The notes under the pieces were generated by a model. The model did no database searches. It was given only the letters and a program-made list of their open reading frames with translations, and had not been told where the DNA came from. Below are positions 43,786 to 53,834 of a DNA stretch of 64,000 nt, in pieces. The DNA is taken from NCBI RefSeq assembly GCF_003316845.1, contig NZ_QMIK01000008.1, positions 62,001 to 126,000 of the forward strand. The letters are read 5' to 3'. Source of the stretch: Cognataquiflexum aquatile (GTDB lineage Bacteria > Bacteroidota > Bacteroidia > Cytophagales > Cyclobacteriaceae). Position 1 is the first letter of the stretch; every line of letters begins with the position of its first letter. The translations under genes and the position numbers were made by a program.

Positions 43786-45267
43786 ATGATAACAAAACAC
43801 AAAAAGCCCTCTGTCCTAGAAGCCCTGTTTCCTATTGCTTTCTTAATTGTTTTGTTGGTCATCAATATCTGGATTTTTGGGACGGATGCCCTTTCAGGTT
43901 CAAACCAAATGGTACTCATTTTTTCTGCTACCATTGCTGCTTTGATGGCCGTTTACCGCTTGAAATACAGATGGGAAACTTTGCAGGATGGGATTGTCAA
44001 GAGCATCTCTTCTGCCATGTCGAGCATATTGATCTTGTTATTGATCGGAGCTTTGGCCGGAACATGGATGATAAGCGGAATTGTCCCGGCGATGATTTAT
44101 TACGGATTACAGGTCCTGAATCCGACCATATTTTTACTGGCCGCATGCATCGTCTGTTCGGTTGTTTCGATGGCAACCGGAAGTAGCTGGACGACAGTGG
44201 CCACAGTCGGGGTGGCATTGTTGGGAATCGGCAAAGCGCTTGGTTTTGAAGAAGGGATTATCGGTGGGGCTATTATCTCAGGAGCATATTTTGGGGATAA
44301 AATGTCACCGCTTTCCGATACGACTAACCTTGCTCCGGCAATGGCAGGCACGGATTTGTTTACCCACATCAGGCACATGACCAAGACGACTGCTCCCACC
44401 ATGACACTTACCCTGATTATATTTGGAGTTATCGGGATTTTTTCCGGTGCACAAGGCTCAGTTGATCAGGTGAAGGACATTTCAGCAGTTATTTTGGGAC
44501 AATTCAATATTTCGGGATGGCTTTTCATTGTACCGATAGTAGTCATTGTCATGATTGTGAAGAAAGTTTCTGCGGTTCCCGCCTTGTTGGCCGGAGCCAT
44601 TCTTGGGGGATTGTTTGCCATCATTTTCCAACCTCAGATTATTGAAATGATTGCGGGAAGTTCGGAATTTGGATATGCTTACCAATCATTCAAAGCTGTC
44701 ATGATTGCTTTATATGGTAGTGTAAGTGTGGTCACGACCAATGAGGTTGTTAATGAGTTATTGATCACCCGGGGAATGTCGGGGATGTTGAACACCATTT
44801 GGCTGATCGTATGTGCCATGGCTTTTGGCGGAATTATGGAAGAAAGCGGCATGCTCAAAGTATTGGCCGAAGCCGTCATCAGGAAAGTTCACTCCGTAGG
44901 TTCCTTGATTGCCTCTACAGCAGCGACTTGTGTGTTTTTCAATGTCACCACCTCGGACCAATACCTGGCGATTTTGGTGCCCGGAAGGATGTACGCCAAC
45001 GTCTATAGAAAGCGCGGACTAAAACCTGAAAATCTTAGTAGAACTTTAGAGGACAGTGCGACTGTTACATCTGTATTGATCCCTTGGAATACATGCGGGG
45101 CCACCCAAGCTTCGGTGCTCGGAGTTGCGACATTGGCTTATGCCCCGTATTGTTTTTTCAACATCATCAGCCCGATTATGACCGTGCTATTCGGTTACCT
45201 GAAATTGGGAATAAACTATTATAGTGAAGAAGAAATGAAGGAGATAAGAAAGGAGTTGGTAGCATGA
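43786..45267 (+). CDS. nhaC: Na+/H+ antiporter, NhaC family
   Basis: 493 residues, about twelve membrane segments. Family blocks are SMATGSSWTTVATVGVALLG, GAYFGDKMSPLSDTTNLAPA and TSDQYLAILVPGRMYANVY, with charged residues in helices (GDKMSPLSDT). It exports sodium in exchange for protons and may aid pH and salt tolerance. It overlaps the following exonuclease gene by 4 bases (ATGA). Confidence 0.93.
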   Translation: MITKHKKPSVLEALFPIAFLIVLLVINIWIFGTDALSGSNQMVLIFSATIAALMAVYRLKYRWETLQDGIVKSISSAMSSILILLLIGALAGTWMISGIVPAMIYYGLQVLNPTIFLLAACIVCSVVSMATGSSWTTVATVGVALLGIGKALGFEEGIIGGAIISGAYFGDKMSPLSDTTNLAPAMAGTDLFTHIRHMTKTTAPTMTLTLIIFGVIGIFSGAQGSVDQVKDISAVILGQFNISGWLFIVPIVVIVMIVKKVSAVPALLAGAILGGLFAIIFQPQIIEMIAGSSEFGYAYQSFKAVMIALYGSVSVVTTNEVVNELLITRGMSGMLNTIWLIVCAMAFGGIMEESGMLKVLAEAVIRKVHSVGSLIASTAATCVFFNVTTSDQYLAILVPGRMYANVYRKRGLKPENLSRTLEDSATVTSVLIPWNTCGATQASVLGVATLAYAPYCFFNIISPIMTVLFGYLKLGINYYSEEEMKEIRKELVA

Positions 45268-45872
45268 TACCGATGAAAATCTCAAAAATTGAAATCAACG
45301 ATTTACCTCTTGGACAGTTTGAGGGTGATATCGTATTGGTGGACAAAAAGGAACAAATAAATGAAGTAATCGATGAAATCAGCCGACACGAATTGGTGGG
45401 ATTTGATACAGAAACGAGGCCTTCATTTACCAAAGGGACCCAACATCAGGTGGCCTTGCTTCAATTGGCTACCGAAGATGTCGCGTTTTTGATCAGGTTG
45501 AATCAAATCGGGATGCCCGGAATCCTCAAAGAATTGCTTGAGGCAAAACATATCGTCAAAGTTGGTGCCGCCGTCCATGATGACCTGAAGGCATTGAAAA
45601 AAATCAGGGAGGGTTTCTTGCCCGAAAATTTCTTTGACCTCAATGAAGAATTGAAAAAAGTCGGTTTCCAAAATGTAGGAGTCAGGAACCTCGCCGCCAT
45701 GGTTTTGAATGTGAGGATATCCAAATCAGAACAGGTGTCAAATTGGGAAGCGCAGACCCTTACCGAAAAGCAGTTGCTCTACGCAGCGACTGACGCTTGG
45801 ATATGCCGGGAGATTTACAAAAAATTACATTACCAGGGTTACTTGGAGCCATTTCTCAATCCCCAACCATAA
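45264..45872 (+). CDS. DEDD-family 3'-5' exonuclease (RNase D-like)
   Basis: 202 residues covering one exonuclease domain: ExoI FDTETRPSF, ExoII region VGAAVHDDLKALKK, ExoIII AATDAWICREIY. It lacks the HRDC domain of full RNase D. It probably trims RNA or DNA 3' ends. It is coupled to nhaC at the start, and its 3' end overlaps the convergent yigZ by 17 bases. Confidence 0.88.
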   Translation: MIPMKISKIEINDLPLGQFEGDIVLVDKKEQINEVIDEISRHELVGFDTETRPSFTKGTQHQVALLQLATEDVAFLIRLNQIGMPGILKELLEAKHIVKVGAAVHDDLKALKKIREGFLPENFFDLNEELKKVGFQNVGVRNLAAMVLNVRISKSEQVSNWEAQTLTEKQLLYAATDAWICREIYKKLHYQGYLEPFLNPQP

Positions 45873-46461
45873 TCACTCCCTCCAAATTCTTTGCTTTTGC
45901 AATCACCATTTCCCAGATTCCATCGGGTACAGATAAGGTGATTTCACAGATATTGTCAAATTTCTGAGCGGCAATTACCAGATCATATTCTTTTACCAAT
46001 TTCATGACCTGATTCATTTCCTGATAACCAAAGTGAAGGGTCAGCTCCTTTTGGTCCTCCGTTTCGATGACTTTATTGTTTAAAATCGCCTCTGCGGCGG
46101 CGGTTTTGTAGGCATTGATCAAACCTCCCACCCCAAGCTTTGTTCCCCCAAAATACCGCACCACCACGATCAGGACATTGGTTAGGGAATGGGACCGGAT
46201 CTGTCCGAGAATCGGGTCGCCTGCGGAATGGTTTGGTTCGCCGTCGTCATTGGTACGAAAAACATCTTTGTTTTTACCCAACATGTAAGCATAACAATGG
46301 TGCCTGGCATCGAAATACTTTTTGCGAAGCCCTTCCAAAATCCCCTTTATTTCCTGTTCGGTTTTGACCGGATAGGCAAAAGCCAAAAATTTGCTGCCTT
46401 TTTCTTTGAAAAGACCTTCTGATACAGTTGCTAAGGTGAGGTATGATGTGCTACTATTCAA
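45856..46461 (-). CDS. yigZ: YigZ/IMPACT family protein
   Basis: 201 residues; the frame opens at a TTG at 46461. The N-terminal UPF0029 domain shows KGSKFLAFAYPVKTEQEI, the HHCYAYMLG motif, GEPNHSAGDPILGQI and VVRYFGGTKLGVGGLINAY; the C-terminal half is the DUF1949 domain. IMPACT proteins bind ribosomes or translation regulators in eukaryotes; bacterial function is unclear. A TTG start is unusual, and no in-frame ATG precedes the conserved region. Confidence 0.9.
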   Translation of the reverse strand: MNSSTSYLTLATVSEGLFKEKGSKFLAFAYPVKTEQEIKGILEGLRKKYFDARHHCYAYMLGKNKDVFRTNDDGEPNHSAGDPILGQIRSHSLTNVLIVVVRYFGGTKLGVGGLINAYKTAAAEAILNNKVIETEDQKELTLHFGYQEMNQVMKLVKEYDLVIAAQKFDNICEITLSVPDGIWEMVIAKAKNLEGVIMVGD

Positions 46462-46598
46462 AATAGATCAGGGAAGTGGATATGAGAATGACAGGTTCAA
46501 TGACTTCTTTTAAAGCTCAGGCTGAAATAAAACCTTTCCGACAAATTAACCTACAAATAAAAATCTATTCAAGTTTAAGTGGTATTTTAGCATACCAT

Positions 46599-47039
46599 AT
46601 GAAGGATTTGTCAAAACCGGAATTGATATTCTTAAAGCCAAATAAGAATGAAAATGGACAGCTTCATTTCATGGAAGAGCCCACAAGCATCCCATTTGCA
46701 GTGAAGAGATTGTTTTGGCTTGACCGCATAACCGAGGATGTAACAAGAGGAATACATGCGCACCGTGAGGAATTGCAGGTGCTAGTCTGTTTGTCGGGTC
46801 GTGTCACCGCTTTGCTTGAAAATCTCGCCGGAGAAAAGTTTTCTTTTGAATTGGACTCTCCCTCCAAAGCGCTCTTTGTGCCTTCGATGGTTTGGACGGA
46901 ATTTACATTTGGCAAAGGTGCGGTTTTGTTGGGGATTTCTGACAGGCAGTTTTCCGAAGAGGATTACATCCGGCAAAGAGAGGAATTTGATTCCTTTCAA
47001 AAAAATTTCGCTTTAAATTCCCAAACTATTGCCAATTAG
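46599..47039 (+). CDS. FdtA/QdtA-like cupin (WxcM-like sugar ketoisomerase family)
   Basis: 146 residues from the ATG at 46599; the open frame extends to 46476 but those 41 residues do not resemble the family. Cupin core: AVKRLFWLDRITEDVTRGIH with AHREELQVLVCLSGRVTALL, then PSMVWTEFTFGKGAVLLG. TDP-sugar 3,4-ketoisomerases have the same RGxHAH start. Upstream of a GT2 gene, which fits synthesis of an unusual surface sugar. Confidence 0.85.
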   Translation: MKDLSKPELIFLKPNKNENGQLHFMEEPTSIPFAVKRLFWLDRITEDVTRGIHAHREELQVLVCLSGRVTALLENLAGEKFSFELDSPSKALFVPSMVWTEFTFGKGAVLLGISDRQFSEEDYIRQREEFDSFQKNFALNSQTIAN

Positions 47040-47133
47040 AAAAAGTATCTTTTACTGAAAACCTGCTTTTTTGCAATCCTTTGAAGATTCTGAGTAAATA
47101 ATGTATCGGAAATATTCCAAATACTAATTAGCC

Positions 47134-48099
47134 ATGGAATCCAAACCTTTAGTCACTGTAATCCTGACTGCTTTCAATCAAAGCCCATTCATCGTGGAGA
47201 CTTTGAACAGCCTCCTAAGCCAGGGTTATCCCAATCTTGAGGTTTTTATCATTGACAATGGAAGTAAGGACAAAACCAAGCAGTTGATCCTCGATTGGCT
47301 AGAGACCCATAAACCTTCATTCAAAGTTTCAACTTTTTTTAGGGACGAAACCATGCCTTATTGTCAATCTTTCAACGAGATTTTTTTGAAAAGCAAAGGC
47401 AAGTATCTCATCGACCTGTCAGGTGATGATGTCATTTTGCCGGGCCATATTTCCTCCTCTGTACAGAAACTTCAACAGTCAATTGGTGCTGCTTGCTGTT
47501 TTTCAGACGTGTTGATGGAATTTCCAAACGGTAAAAAAAGAACCTTCTATAAGAGGACAGCAGATGGCCACCTCAACCAGAAAGTTAAAATCGGGGATAT
47601 TTACAGCAGCATAGTAGAAAGAAACCCGGTTTCGTCGGTGTCATTGGTTTTTGATTCATCCATCTTCACCAAAGTGGGGGGATATGATGAAAGCCTTTCC
47701 TATGAGGATTTTGACATCATGGTCAGATTGGCTAGGGATTATCAGTTTGTATATTCTAACCATATCGGGATCAAAAAAAGGATCCATTCCAAGTCTTTTT
47801 CCGCAGGTCAATATCTTCCAAAAAAATCCGAGATGTTGCCTTCAACTTTGAAAGTCTGCCAAAAGATCAAAAAGATGAACCGGAGGCCCAAAGAGGATAA
47901 AGCATTGCTCAGGCGGATCCTTTTCGAAACCAAGCATGCCCTTTTGTCGGCTAATTTTGAAACTGCCCGCGGTTTTATTTCATTGGCACGGGAACTAGGA
48001 GCCAAAGGATTGAAATTTTCCATGTACAATTCATGGGCAAATATGAAAATGGATATTTCGGGTCTCTACCTTCTTTTTAAAAAAATCAACCCACGATAA
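47134..48099 (+). CDS. Glycosyltransferase family 2
   Basis: 321 residues. GT-A fold with VTVILTAFNQSPFIVETLNS at the start, EVFIIDNGSKDKT, the DxD-like DLSGDDVILPGH, and acceptor-side SYEDFDIMVRLARDYQFVYS. It transfers a sugar from a nucleotide donor to a surface glycan or lipid carrier, at the cytosolic face. Probable partner of the upstream cupin. Its 3' end overlaps the convergent M16 gene by 14 bases. Confidence 0.9.
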   Translation: MESKPLVTVILTAFNQSPFIVETLNSLLSQGYPNLEVFIIDNGSKDKTKQLILDWLETHKPSFKVSTFFRDETMPYCQSFNEIFLKSKGKYLIDLSGDDVILPGHISSSVQKLQQSIGAACCFSDVLMEFPNGKKRTFYKRTADGHLNQKVKIGDIYSSIVERNPVSSVSLVFDSSIFTKVGGYDESLSYEDFDIMVRLARDYQFVYSNHIGIKKRIHSKSFSAGQYLPKKSEMLPSTLKVCQKIKKMNRRPKEDKALLRRILFETKHALLSANFETARGFISLARELGAKGLKFSMYNSWANMKMDISGLYLLFKKINPR

Positions 48100-49348
48100 C
48101 TTCTACCATTTTTTCCCGGTGAAGGTATTTGTTGGCCACTTCCATGACATCTTCGGGTTTTGCATGGAGGATGTAATCCAGGTTTTGTTGATAAAAGCCA
48201 AAATCCAATCCCGCTTGGTGGATGGATTTGAACCTTCCGATCAGTTCAAATCCGGAGCTGAATTGGGACAAAAGCTTGCCAATCATATAATTCCTCACGA
48301 CTTCAAGTTCGTGGGCAGAAACAGGTTCGTTTTTTAACTTATCTATTTCCATATATACTTCATCGATCACCGCTTCATCGTGTTCTTTGATCACATCCGC
48401 CATCACTACCCAATAGTCCGCATTTTTCAATCCGCCGATACTGCTGTAGATGCCATAGGTGTGGCCTTTGTCTTCCCGGATGTTTTTGATCAGCCGGCTT
48501 CCAAAGTACCCACCCAAGATGGTATTCATCAGGTTCAATTTGAAATAATCGGGATGGTTTTTTGGGATCAGGTGACAACCGATTCTAATACTGCTTTGGA
48601 CTGATTTTTCTTTTTCTTCAGCTACCCTTTGGTGTTTTTGATTTGGAAATCCTGTGGTTGGATTTTGAAAAAATGCCACGGGAATATTTCCGATCTCCCG
48701 GATGATATTTTCTAGCTGTGAATCATCCAGATTTCCGGTAAGGAATATTTCAGAATTTGTCCAAAGGTCTTTTTTATAAAATTCTATTAAGTCCTCCCGG
48801 TAAACCAAATCCACGTCTTTTTCTTCTGTAATCTGACCGAAGGGGTGGTTTTCACCGAACAGTGCTTTTCTGAATAATTGAGATGCCCTGTGGCTGTTTT
48901 TGTCCCTGTTGATATGGATACTCAGCGCCTTTTGTTTTTTTCGCTTGGTGAGTTCTTTATCGGGGAATATGGCCTCGGTGAGTAATTCCCTATAGACAGG
49001 CAAAACTTTGTCAAAGTGTTTCTTCGTAGTTAGAATGGAAAGTCCATGATTTTCAAATCCCGACTCTGTTTCCACTTCAGAGGCATAAGTATCAAAAAAA
49101 TCATCCAAGGTTGCGGCATCTTTCGTCAGGGTGCCTTCCGTGACCATTTCCAGGGCAAAATAAGGAACCAATAATTTGCTGTTGGAGGTCTCGTTGATCG
49201 TCGAACTGATTTCGAGCTTGACAGCGTCGATTTCAGGGGTGGGTATAAAATACAAATGGACTCCGTTTGGAAGAGTCCTTTGTATTGGTGTGGGAAATTC
49301 TATTGATGAGGGTATTTTAAACTCAGGTGCTTTGGATCTGTCCAGCAT
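48086..49348 (-). CDS. M16-family peptidase-like protein lacking the zinc motif
   Basis: 420 residues of M16B type: the N-terminal half has YFALEMVTEGT where active members have HxxEH, so both metal-binding histidines are absent. The C-terminal half keeps the substrate-binding SRLIKNIREDKGHTYGIYSS. M16B enzymes often work as pairs of one active and one inactive subunit; the active partner is not in the window. It is the last gene of the T9SS operon, its ATG overlapping the porV stop in TAATG. Confidence 0.85.
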   Translation of the reverse strand: MLDRSKAPEFKIPSSIEFPTPIQRTLPNGVHLYFIPTPEIDAVKLEISSTINETSNSKLLVPYFALEMVTEGTLTKDAATLDDFFDTYASEVETESGFENHGLSILTTKKHFDKVLPVYRELLTEAIFPDKELTKRKKQKALSIHINRDKNSHRASQLFRKALFGENHPFGQITEEKDVDLVYREDLIEFYKKDLWTNSEIFLTGNLDDSQLENIIREIGNIPVAFFQNPTTGFPNQKHQRVAEEKEKSVQSSIRIGCHLIPKNHPDYFKLNLMNTILGGYFGSRLIKNIREDKGHTYGIYSSIGGLKNADYWVVMADVIKEHDEAVIDEVYMEIDKLKNEPVSAHELEVVRNYMIGKLLSQFSSGFELIGRFKSIHQAGLDFGFYQQNLDYILHAKPEDVMEVANKYLHREKMVEVIVG

Positions 49349-50565
49349 TATTCTCTTCCTGCAATGGTATAAGTTAAAGACAATCTCAAAGTTTCGGCCA
49401 AAGGATGGTTTTGTACCTGAGGGACTAGATAAGAGAAATCAAAACCAAGTTTGTTGTAATCAATCCCAAAACCCATGGTAAAATATCTTCTGCCACCTTT
49501 GTTTGGGTTTTCGTAGAAATATCCTGTCCTCAATGCAAATACATTGTTATACTTATATTCCATACCGAAGGAAATCATCACTTCCTGCAATTCTTCGCTG
49601 AATCCATCAGGAGCATCAACGAATGACGTGAACATTCCATTGATCAAAGGTCTATTTGGGTCCCTACCTCTTTCAATGATGAAATCACCATTGTCGTCAG
49701 TCACCAAGACTCCATTTTCATCTCTTTTCAAAACCGGTGGAGAAGGCACCATCAGCTTGTTGAAATCCAAAGTGAAAGTCAATGAATTCATTTCATTGAG
49801 ATTCATCAGGTAGGCAGTACCGATTCGGAAGTTGGTTGGGATAAAATCCAGATCATCGGCACTGTTATAAGTGATTTTTGGCCCGATGTTGTTGATGGAA
49901 ACACCCCAAGAGAATTCTCCGGTTTTATTTCCCGAAAGAACTTCTGTCCTGTAGTACAATCCCACATCCGTTCCGATAGTGACTCCGGGTCTACTTTCAG
50001 CACCACCTGCAGAGGAGATATTTCCTGATAAGTTGGAATGGATAAACCTGGCGGATATACCCAAACCAAGTTTATCTGATAATTTTCTCGAATAAGTACC
50101 TCCGAATGCGATGTCTCTTGGCGTAAATTCTCCCAATTCATTTCCTCTGCCGTCTGTCAATTGGATATCACCCATATTGAAATACCTCAAGTCAAATCCC
50201 CATGCGGATTTGTCATCGATTTTGCGGTAGAAAGTCAGGTAACTCAATGACATGTCATTGACCAATCTTCCCAACCAAGGAGAATAAGAAAGTGAAACTC
50301 CCATATCGGTGTCGATAAAGGATAATTTTCCGGCGTTCCAATGTGCCGAAAATGCATCAGGACTTGTGGCCACACCTGCATCTCCCATGGCAGAATGTCT
50401 GCTGTCGGGTGCAAAATTCAAAAAAGGAACTGCTGTGGTGATTACCCGTCTGTTTGGGTCCTGTCCTGACACAATGGTTGAATTCTGTCCCAATACTGGT
50501 AATGTAAACAGGATTATCCCTGAAAAAATCGAGAGGGTGATAAGGGGTTTTATCTGTATTTTCAT
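49348..50565 (-). CDS. porV: T9SS outer-membrane protein PorV
   Basis: 405 residues. Signal peptide (PLITLSIFSGIILFTLPVLG) followed by a FadL-like beta-barrel with NFAPDSRHSAMGDAGVATSP and HWNAGKLSFIDTDMGVSLSY, which are PorV signatures. PorV shuttles folded cargo from the SprA channel to the PorU sortase. ATGA overlap with porU upstream and TAATG overlap with the M16 gene downstream. Confidence 0.95.
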   Translation of the reverse strand: MKIQIKPLITLSIFSGIILFTLPVLGQNSTIVSGQDPNRRVITTAVPFLNFAPDSRHSAMGDAGVATSPDAFSAHWNAGKLSFIDTDMGVSLSYSPWLGRLVNDMSLSYLTFYRKIDDKSAWGFDLRYFNMGDIQLTDGRGNELGEFTPRDIAFGGTYSRKLSDKLGLGISARFIHSNLSGNISSAGGAESRPGVTIGTDVGLYYRTEVLSGNKTGEFSWGVSINNIGPKITYNSADDLDFIPTNFRIGTAYLMNLNEMNSLTFTLDFNKLMVPSPPVLKRDENGVLVTDDNGDFIIERGRDPNRPLINGMFTSFVDAPDGFSEELQEVMISFGMEYKYNNVFALRTGYFYENPNKGGRRYFTMGFGIDYNKLGFDFSYLVPQVQNHPLAETLRLSLTYTIAGRE

Positions 50566-53500
50566 TGAATAATGATTTTTCCGCTCTTGGTTTCAGAAGA
50601 ATTGTCTTTTTCTGAAATGAGCATTAGGGTGTAAATATAAGTTCCTTTTACGGGATATTTGGTTGTTGAACGGAAAAAATTCCATTCGATTCCATCCAGT
50701 AAAAAATCGGCTTCTACATAACGGCGCTTTAATGAAAATATTTCACTGCCGTAAATAGAATAAATTTTCAATTCAAGGTTGATAGTCTCATTTGACCTAT
50801 TATGTGCGACTCTAAATTTACTGCTTTCCGTAGCCGGATTTGGGTAAGTCCCATACTCTAAGATCTTTAATTCCAAAGACCCCTTGATTTCGATTTCCTG
50901 GGTGACTTCAGAACGGTTTCCCACATTATCCCATGCAGATACAGTAACGGTGTTTTTACCTTCCCTGAGATCAGCCAACAATGTGTTGATTTCTCCCTGT
51001 TCAAAGCCGTTGTTTGCCGCCTTGAAATTTTGATTGAGAATGATCGGGTCTTGGTTGTTGATGACCAACTCAATATCCTGACCATTTACCTGAGAAGAAA
51101 TGTTGATTCCGCTTTGGTCTTGTAACTGGATGGAAAGGGGAAGGTTCGAAAACGGGAATGATTGGCCTGCATCTGTTTTTTCCTGCCCATAAAACAAACC
51201 AATGCTTGGACCCTGATTGTCTGCAGAAGTGTAGTTTGCCGTGCCGCCAATCGGGATTTGGATGGCACCGATGGCTTCATCTCCGCCTTCATTCAAGCTT
51301 GAAAACAGCCTGATGTTACCGAATCCCACTTTGTTATCAATATTTCTGGGAACAAATACATTGGCTGTAAATGCCCCTTCTTTGACTTCACCTTTACCTC
51401 TGAACAGGACATTCACCTCCTCCAGAAAATCCGCGGGCGAACTCTCATCGCCAAGTGACTTGAGGGTTTGGGCTTTGTCTGTGATCTGGATGTCAAAGAC
51501 GCCATTGCTTGTCGGCAACATGGCCCCTGTCAGCGGATCTATGATTTTTCCTTTGATCTGAACCTGCTGCATGGCCCTCAGCGTATCCGTTTCTGTTTCC
51601 AAAACAACATCCCAAATCCGGTCAGTTTGGGTGGTCAGCTCGGGCACGGCCAATTTTAAAGAAGGATCACCGAGAAGTGAAAAGTTCCTGTTGAAGGGTC
51701 CATTGAGGCTGTTGTTTTTTGTCAGCCTGAAAATTTCCCCCAAATCCCTTGTTTCACCGTTGTCTTTTTCAAATACCTCCTCAACAAAAGCGGTGTTGAG
51801 GGCAAAATTGACACTGCTGAAAACAGGCCTACCGGTAGTCAGCAGGCCGATTGCTCCTTTCTTTTCTGCAAAAAGAAATTCCTCTGCGCCGGATCGGATG
51901 AAAGGACTGTCATGTCGCCCAAACTCACAGGTTGCGGTCACAATCAAAGGAAGCAGTGGGTTTTCAGGCCAATCGTAAATGTCTGAAACAGTAAACACCC
52001 TTTCTGCAGTCAGGGTGGTTTCATTCCCATGGCCGATATAGTTGAGGATCAAAACGCCATCTTCTATAGTCGACTTTAAGGCTGACTTGGCTGCAGGAGA
52101 GCTTTGGGCATTTCCTGACCTGAGTTGCTCGTAGCGGTCAAGGTAGATTTTTTTGATCTGGTATTCGGGATGATTTTCTGACAGGTATTTGGAATGGACT
52201 TCCGCATCTCTCAGGTGGATATTGTTATCGGCATCATCTGTGAAGAAAGCAAGATTTCTTTTCCACTCACCACGGTTGTCATTTCCATTTTCGTAAGCAA
52301 TAATCTTGTCAACCATTTCCCGTGCTTCGGGTACAGAAATGGCAGGAATCCTTCCTACCCCGATTTGTAATTGCTCGTCGCCGGCGTTGGTTTCTTCCCA
52401 TTGCCCCTGACCCCAACCCAAGAACCCAAAGAAATCATCGGAACTGTAGGTGGTCAATGGATTTAGGCTGCTTCGTGAACTGTAGGTGGGTACCAAATTT
52501 GGCCTTCCTCCCTGTTTGGATTTGTAATCGTAAGTGCCTTTGCCAAAGAAAAGGACATTTTTCAATTTCCCCGATAGATGAAAATTGGATGCGATCATGT
52601 TTCGGATGGCTGTCACATCCGGATTTCCATAACCGAAGCTGTCATAGATATCTTCCAATACGACCACAGTGCTCTGTATTCCTCTTTGGTTTTTGTGGGA
52701 AGAAAGCCGCTGTGCCTGCGAAAGCAAGGACCTGTGGGTGACAATGAGTAATTGGGGTTCTGTGCTGTCCACTCTCAAACCGGTGTTTGCCAAGGAGAAA
52801 TCAGTGACAGATTTAACTTGGCTTGGTTCAAAAACGGCCACTTTTTCTCCCTTGTCCAAAAAGACCTTTCCAACCACTTCAGATACGTCATAGGCATCGT
52901 TGATTTTCCATATGGTTTTGGAAGGTTGAAACTCAAATGTTTTTCCTTCCTCCAAATTAAAATATACACCTGTCCCAAGAGAGGAAAGGGAATAGGGTGT
53001 AGCCAAAACGGCATAATCCAAATATCCCGTCCCGTTGACATCACCGGTCTGAAAGATTACCCGAAAGTCGACAGCAGACGCGGTGGGCCGAGCAAGGGAA
53101 AGTTTTTCTGTTTTTACTCTGCCCTTGATCCCGTAGGTGGTATTTGGGATAGGCGGAATGACGCTCTGTCCGATGTTTTGACCGTTGGTGTTGATCCTGA
53201 AGGTACTTTCACTCAGCGATTGGGCCATCAAGCAGATCTGCAAAATGGGTGAACCTTCCGGTCCACTTGGAATATCAAATGAAAAGGTAGATGATTGTCC
53301 GACGAAAAGCGGGTTGGAATACCAATCTCTCCCGGAGTTCAGTATGTTGGCATCCTCCCATTTTTTAGCTTGGACATGGAATAGTCTTCCACCGCTTGTG
53401 GCGTTGCCGGATGGGATTTCATCCCCAAGGACTTGATTGCCTTTGATTTTTTTTCCTATCAGGTAATAAAGCGTATCAGAATAAATATGGTGCTGATAAT

Positions 53501-53834
53501 TCAGATTTTCTTCAGTGGCAAGAATCTGGTGGGGGCCATTGACAAAGAAATAAATGTCATTTCCAATGGTTTTGGAAGGAATTTCCTGAAGCGTGAGTTG
53601 CAGGCTATCGAGTTTTTGTGGCAACATTCCCGGGAAGCCAAACACAGCCACATCTTCGCTATCCTCAAAGCCAAGGCTTTTTATTAGGGTGTTGGTAACT
53701 TTGTAGACTCCAGATTCTACAACAGGAAATTTATAATAGCTTGGGTTGGTTTGGCCAATGGATTCAAAGCAAAAAAGGAATAGTAAAACTACCATTCCTG
53801 CTTTATAAATAAATTTAAATCGACTGCTAAGCAT
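50562..53834 (-). CDS. porU: T9SS C-terminal signal peptidase/sortase PorU
   Basis: 1090 residues with a signal peptide (VVLLFLFCFESIGQ), a long N-terminal region, then the C25 gingipain-type caspase fold. NYIGHGNETTL (catalytic His near residue 600) and VTATCEFGRHDSP (catalytic Cys near 635) are present. The C-terminus has Ig-like domains and a T9SS sorting-type domain (YPNPATESSKFRV, ending SGKIIIQ), retained in PorU proteins. PorU removes cargo CTDs and links cargo to A-LPS or other surface glycolipids. Start overlaps pssA by 8 bases; stop overlaps porV. Confidence 0.96.
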   Translation of the reverse strand: MLSSRFKFIYKAGMVVLLFLFCFESIGQTNPSYYKFPVVESGVYKVTNTLIKSLGFEDSEDVAVFGFPGMLPQKLDSLQLTLQEIPSKTIGNDIYFFVNGPHQILATEENLNYQHHIYSDTLYYLIGKKIKGNQVLGDEIPSGNATSGGRLFHVQAKKWEDANILNSGRDWYSNPLFVGQSSTFSFDIPSGPEGSPILQICLMAQSLSESTFRINTNGQNIGQSVIPPIPNTTYGIKGRVKTEKLSLARPTASAVDFRVIFQTGDVNGTGYLDYAVLATPYSLSSLGTGVYFNLEEGKTFEFQPSKTIWKINDAYDVSEVVGKVFLDKGEKVAVFEPSQVKSVTDFSLANTGLRVDSTEPQLLIVTHRSLLSQAQRLSSHKNQRGIQSTVVVLEDIYDSFGYGNPDVTAIRNMIASNFHLSGKLKNVLFFGKGTYDYKSKQGGRPNLVPTYSSRSSLNPLTTYSSDDFFGFLGWGQGQWEETNAGDEQLQIGVGRIPAISVPEAREMVDKIIAYENGNDNRGEWKRNLAFFTDDADNNIHLRDAEVHSKYLSENHPEYQIKKIYLDRYEQLRSGNAQSSPAAKSALKSTIEDGVLILNYIGHGNETTLTAERVFTVSDIYDWPENPLLPLIVTATCEFGRHDSPFIRSGAEEFLFAEKKGAIGLLTTGRPVFSSVNFALNTAFVEEVFEKDNGETRDLGEIFRLTKNNSLNGPFNRNFSLLGDPSLKLAVPELTTQTDRIWDVVLETETDTLRAMQQVQIKGKIIDPLTGAMLPTSNGVFDIQITDKAQTLKSLGDESSPADFLEEVNVLFRGKGEVKEGAFTANVFVPRNIDNKVGFGNIRLFSSLNEGGDEAIGAIQIPIGGTANYTSADNQGPSIGLFYGQEKTDAGQSFPFSNLPLSIQLQDQSGINISSQVNGQDIELVINNQDPIILNQNFKAANNGFEQGEINTLLADLREGKNTVTVSAWDNVGNRSEVTQEIEIKGSLELKILEYGTYPNPATESSKFRVAHNRSNETINLELKIYSIYGSEIFSLKRRYVEADFLLDGIEWNFFRSTTKYPVKGTYIYTLMLISEKDNSSETKSGKIIIQ

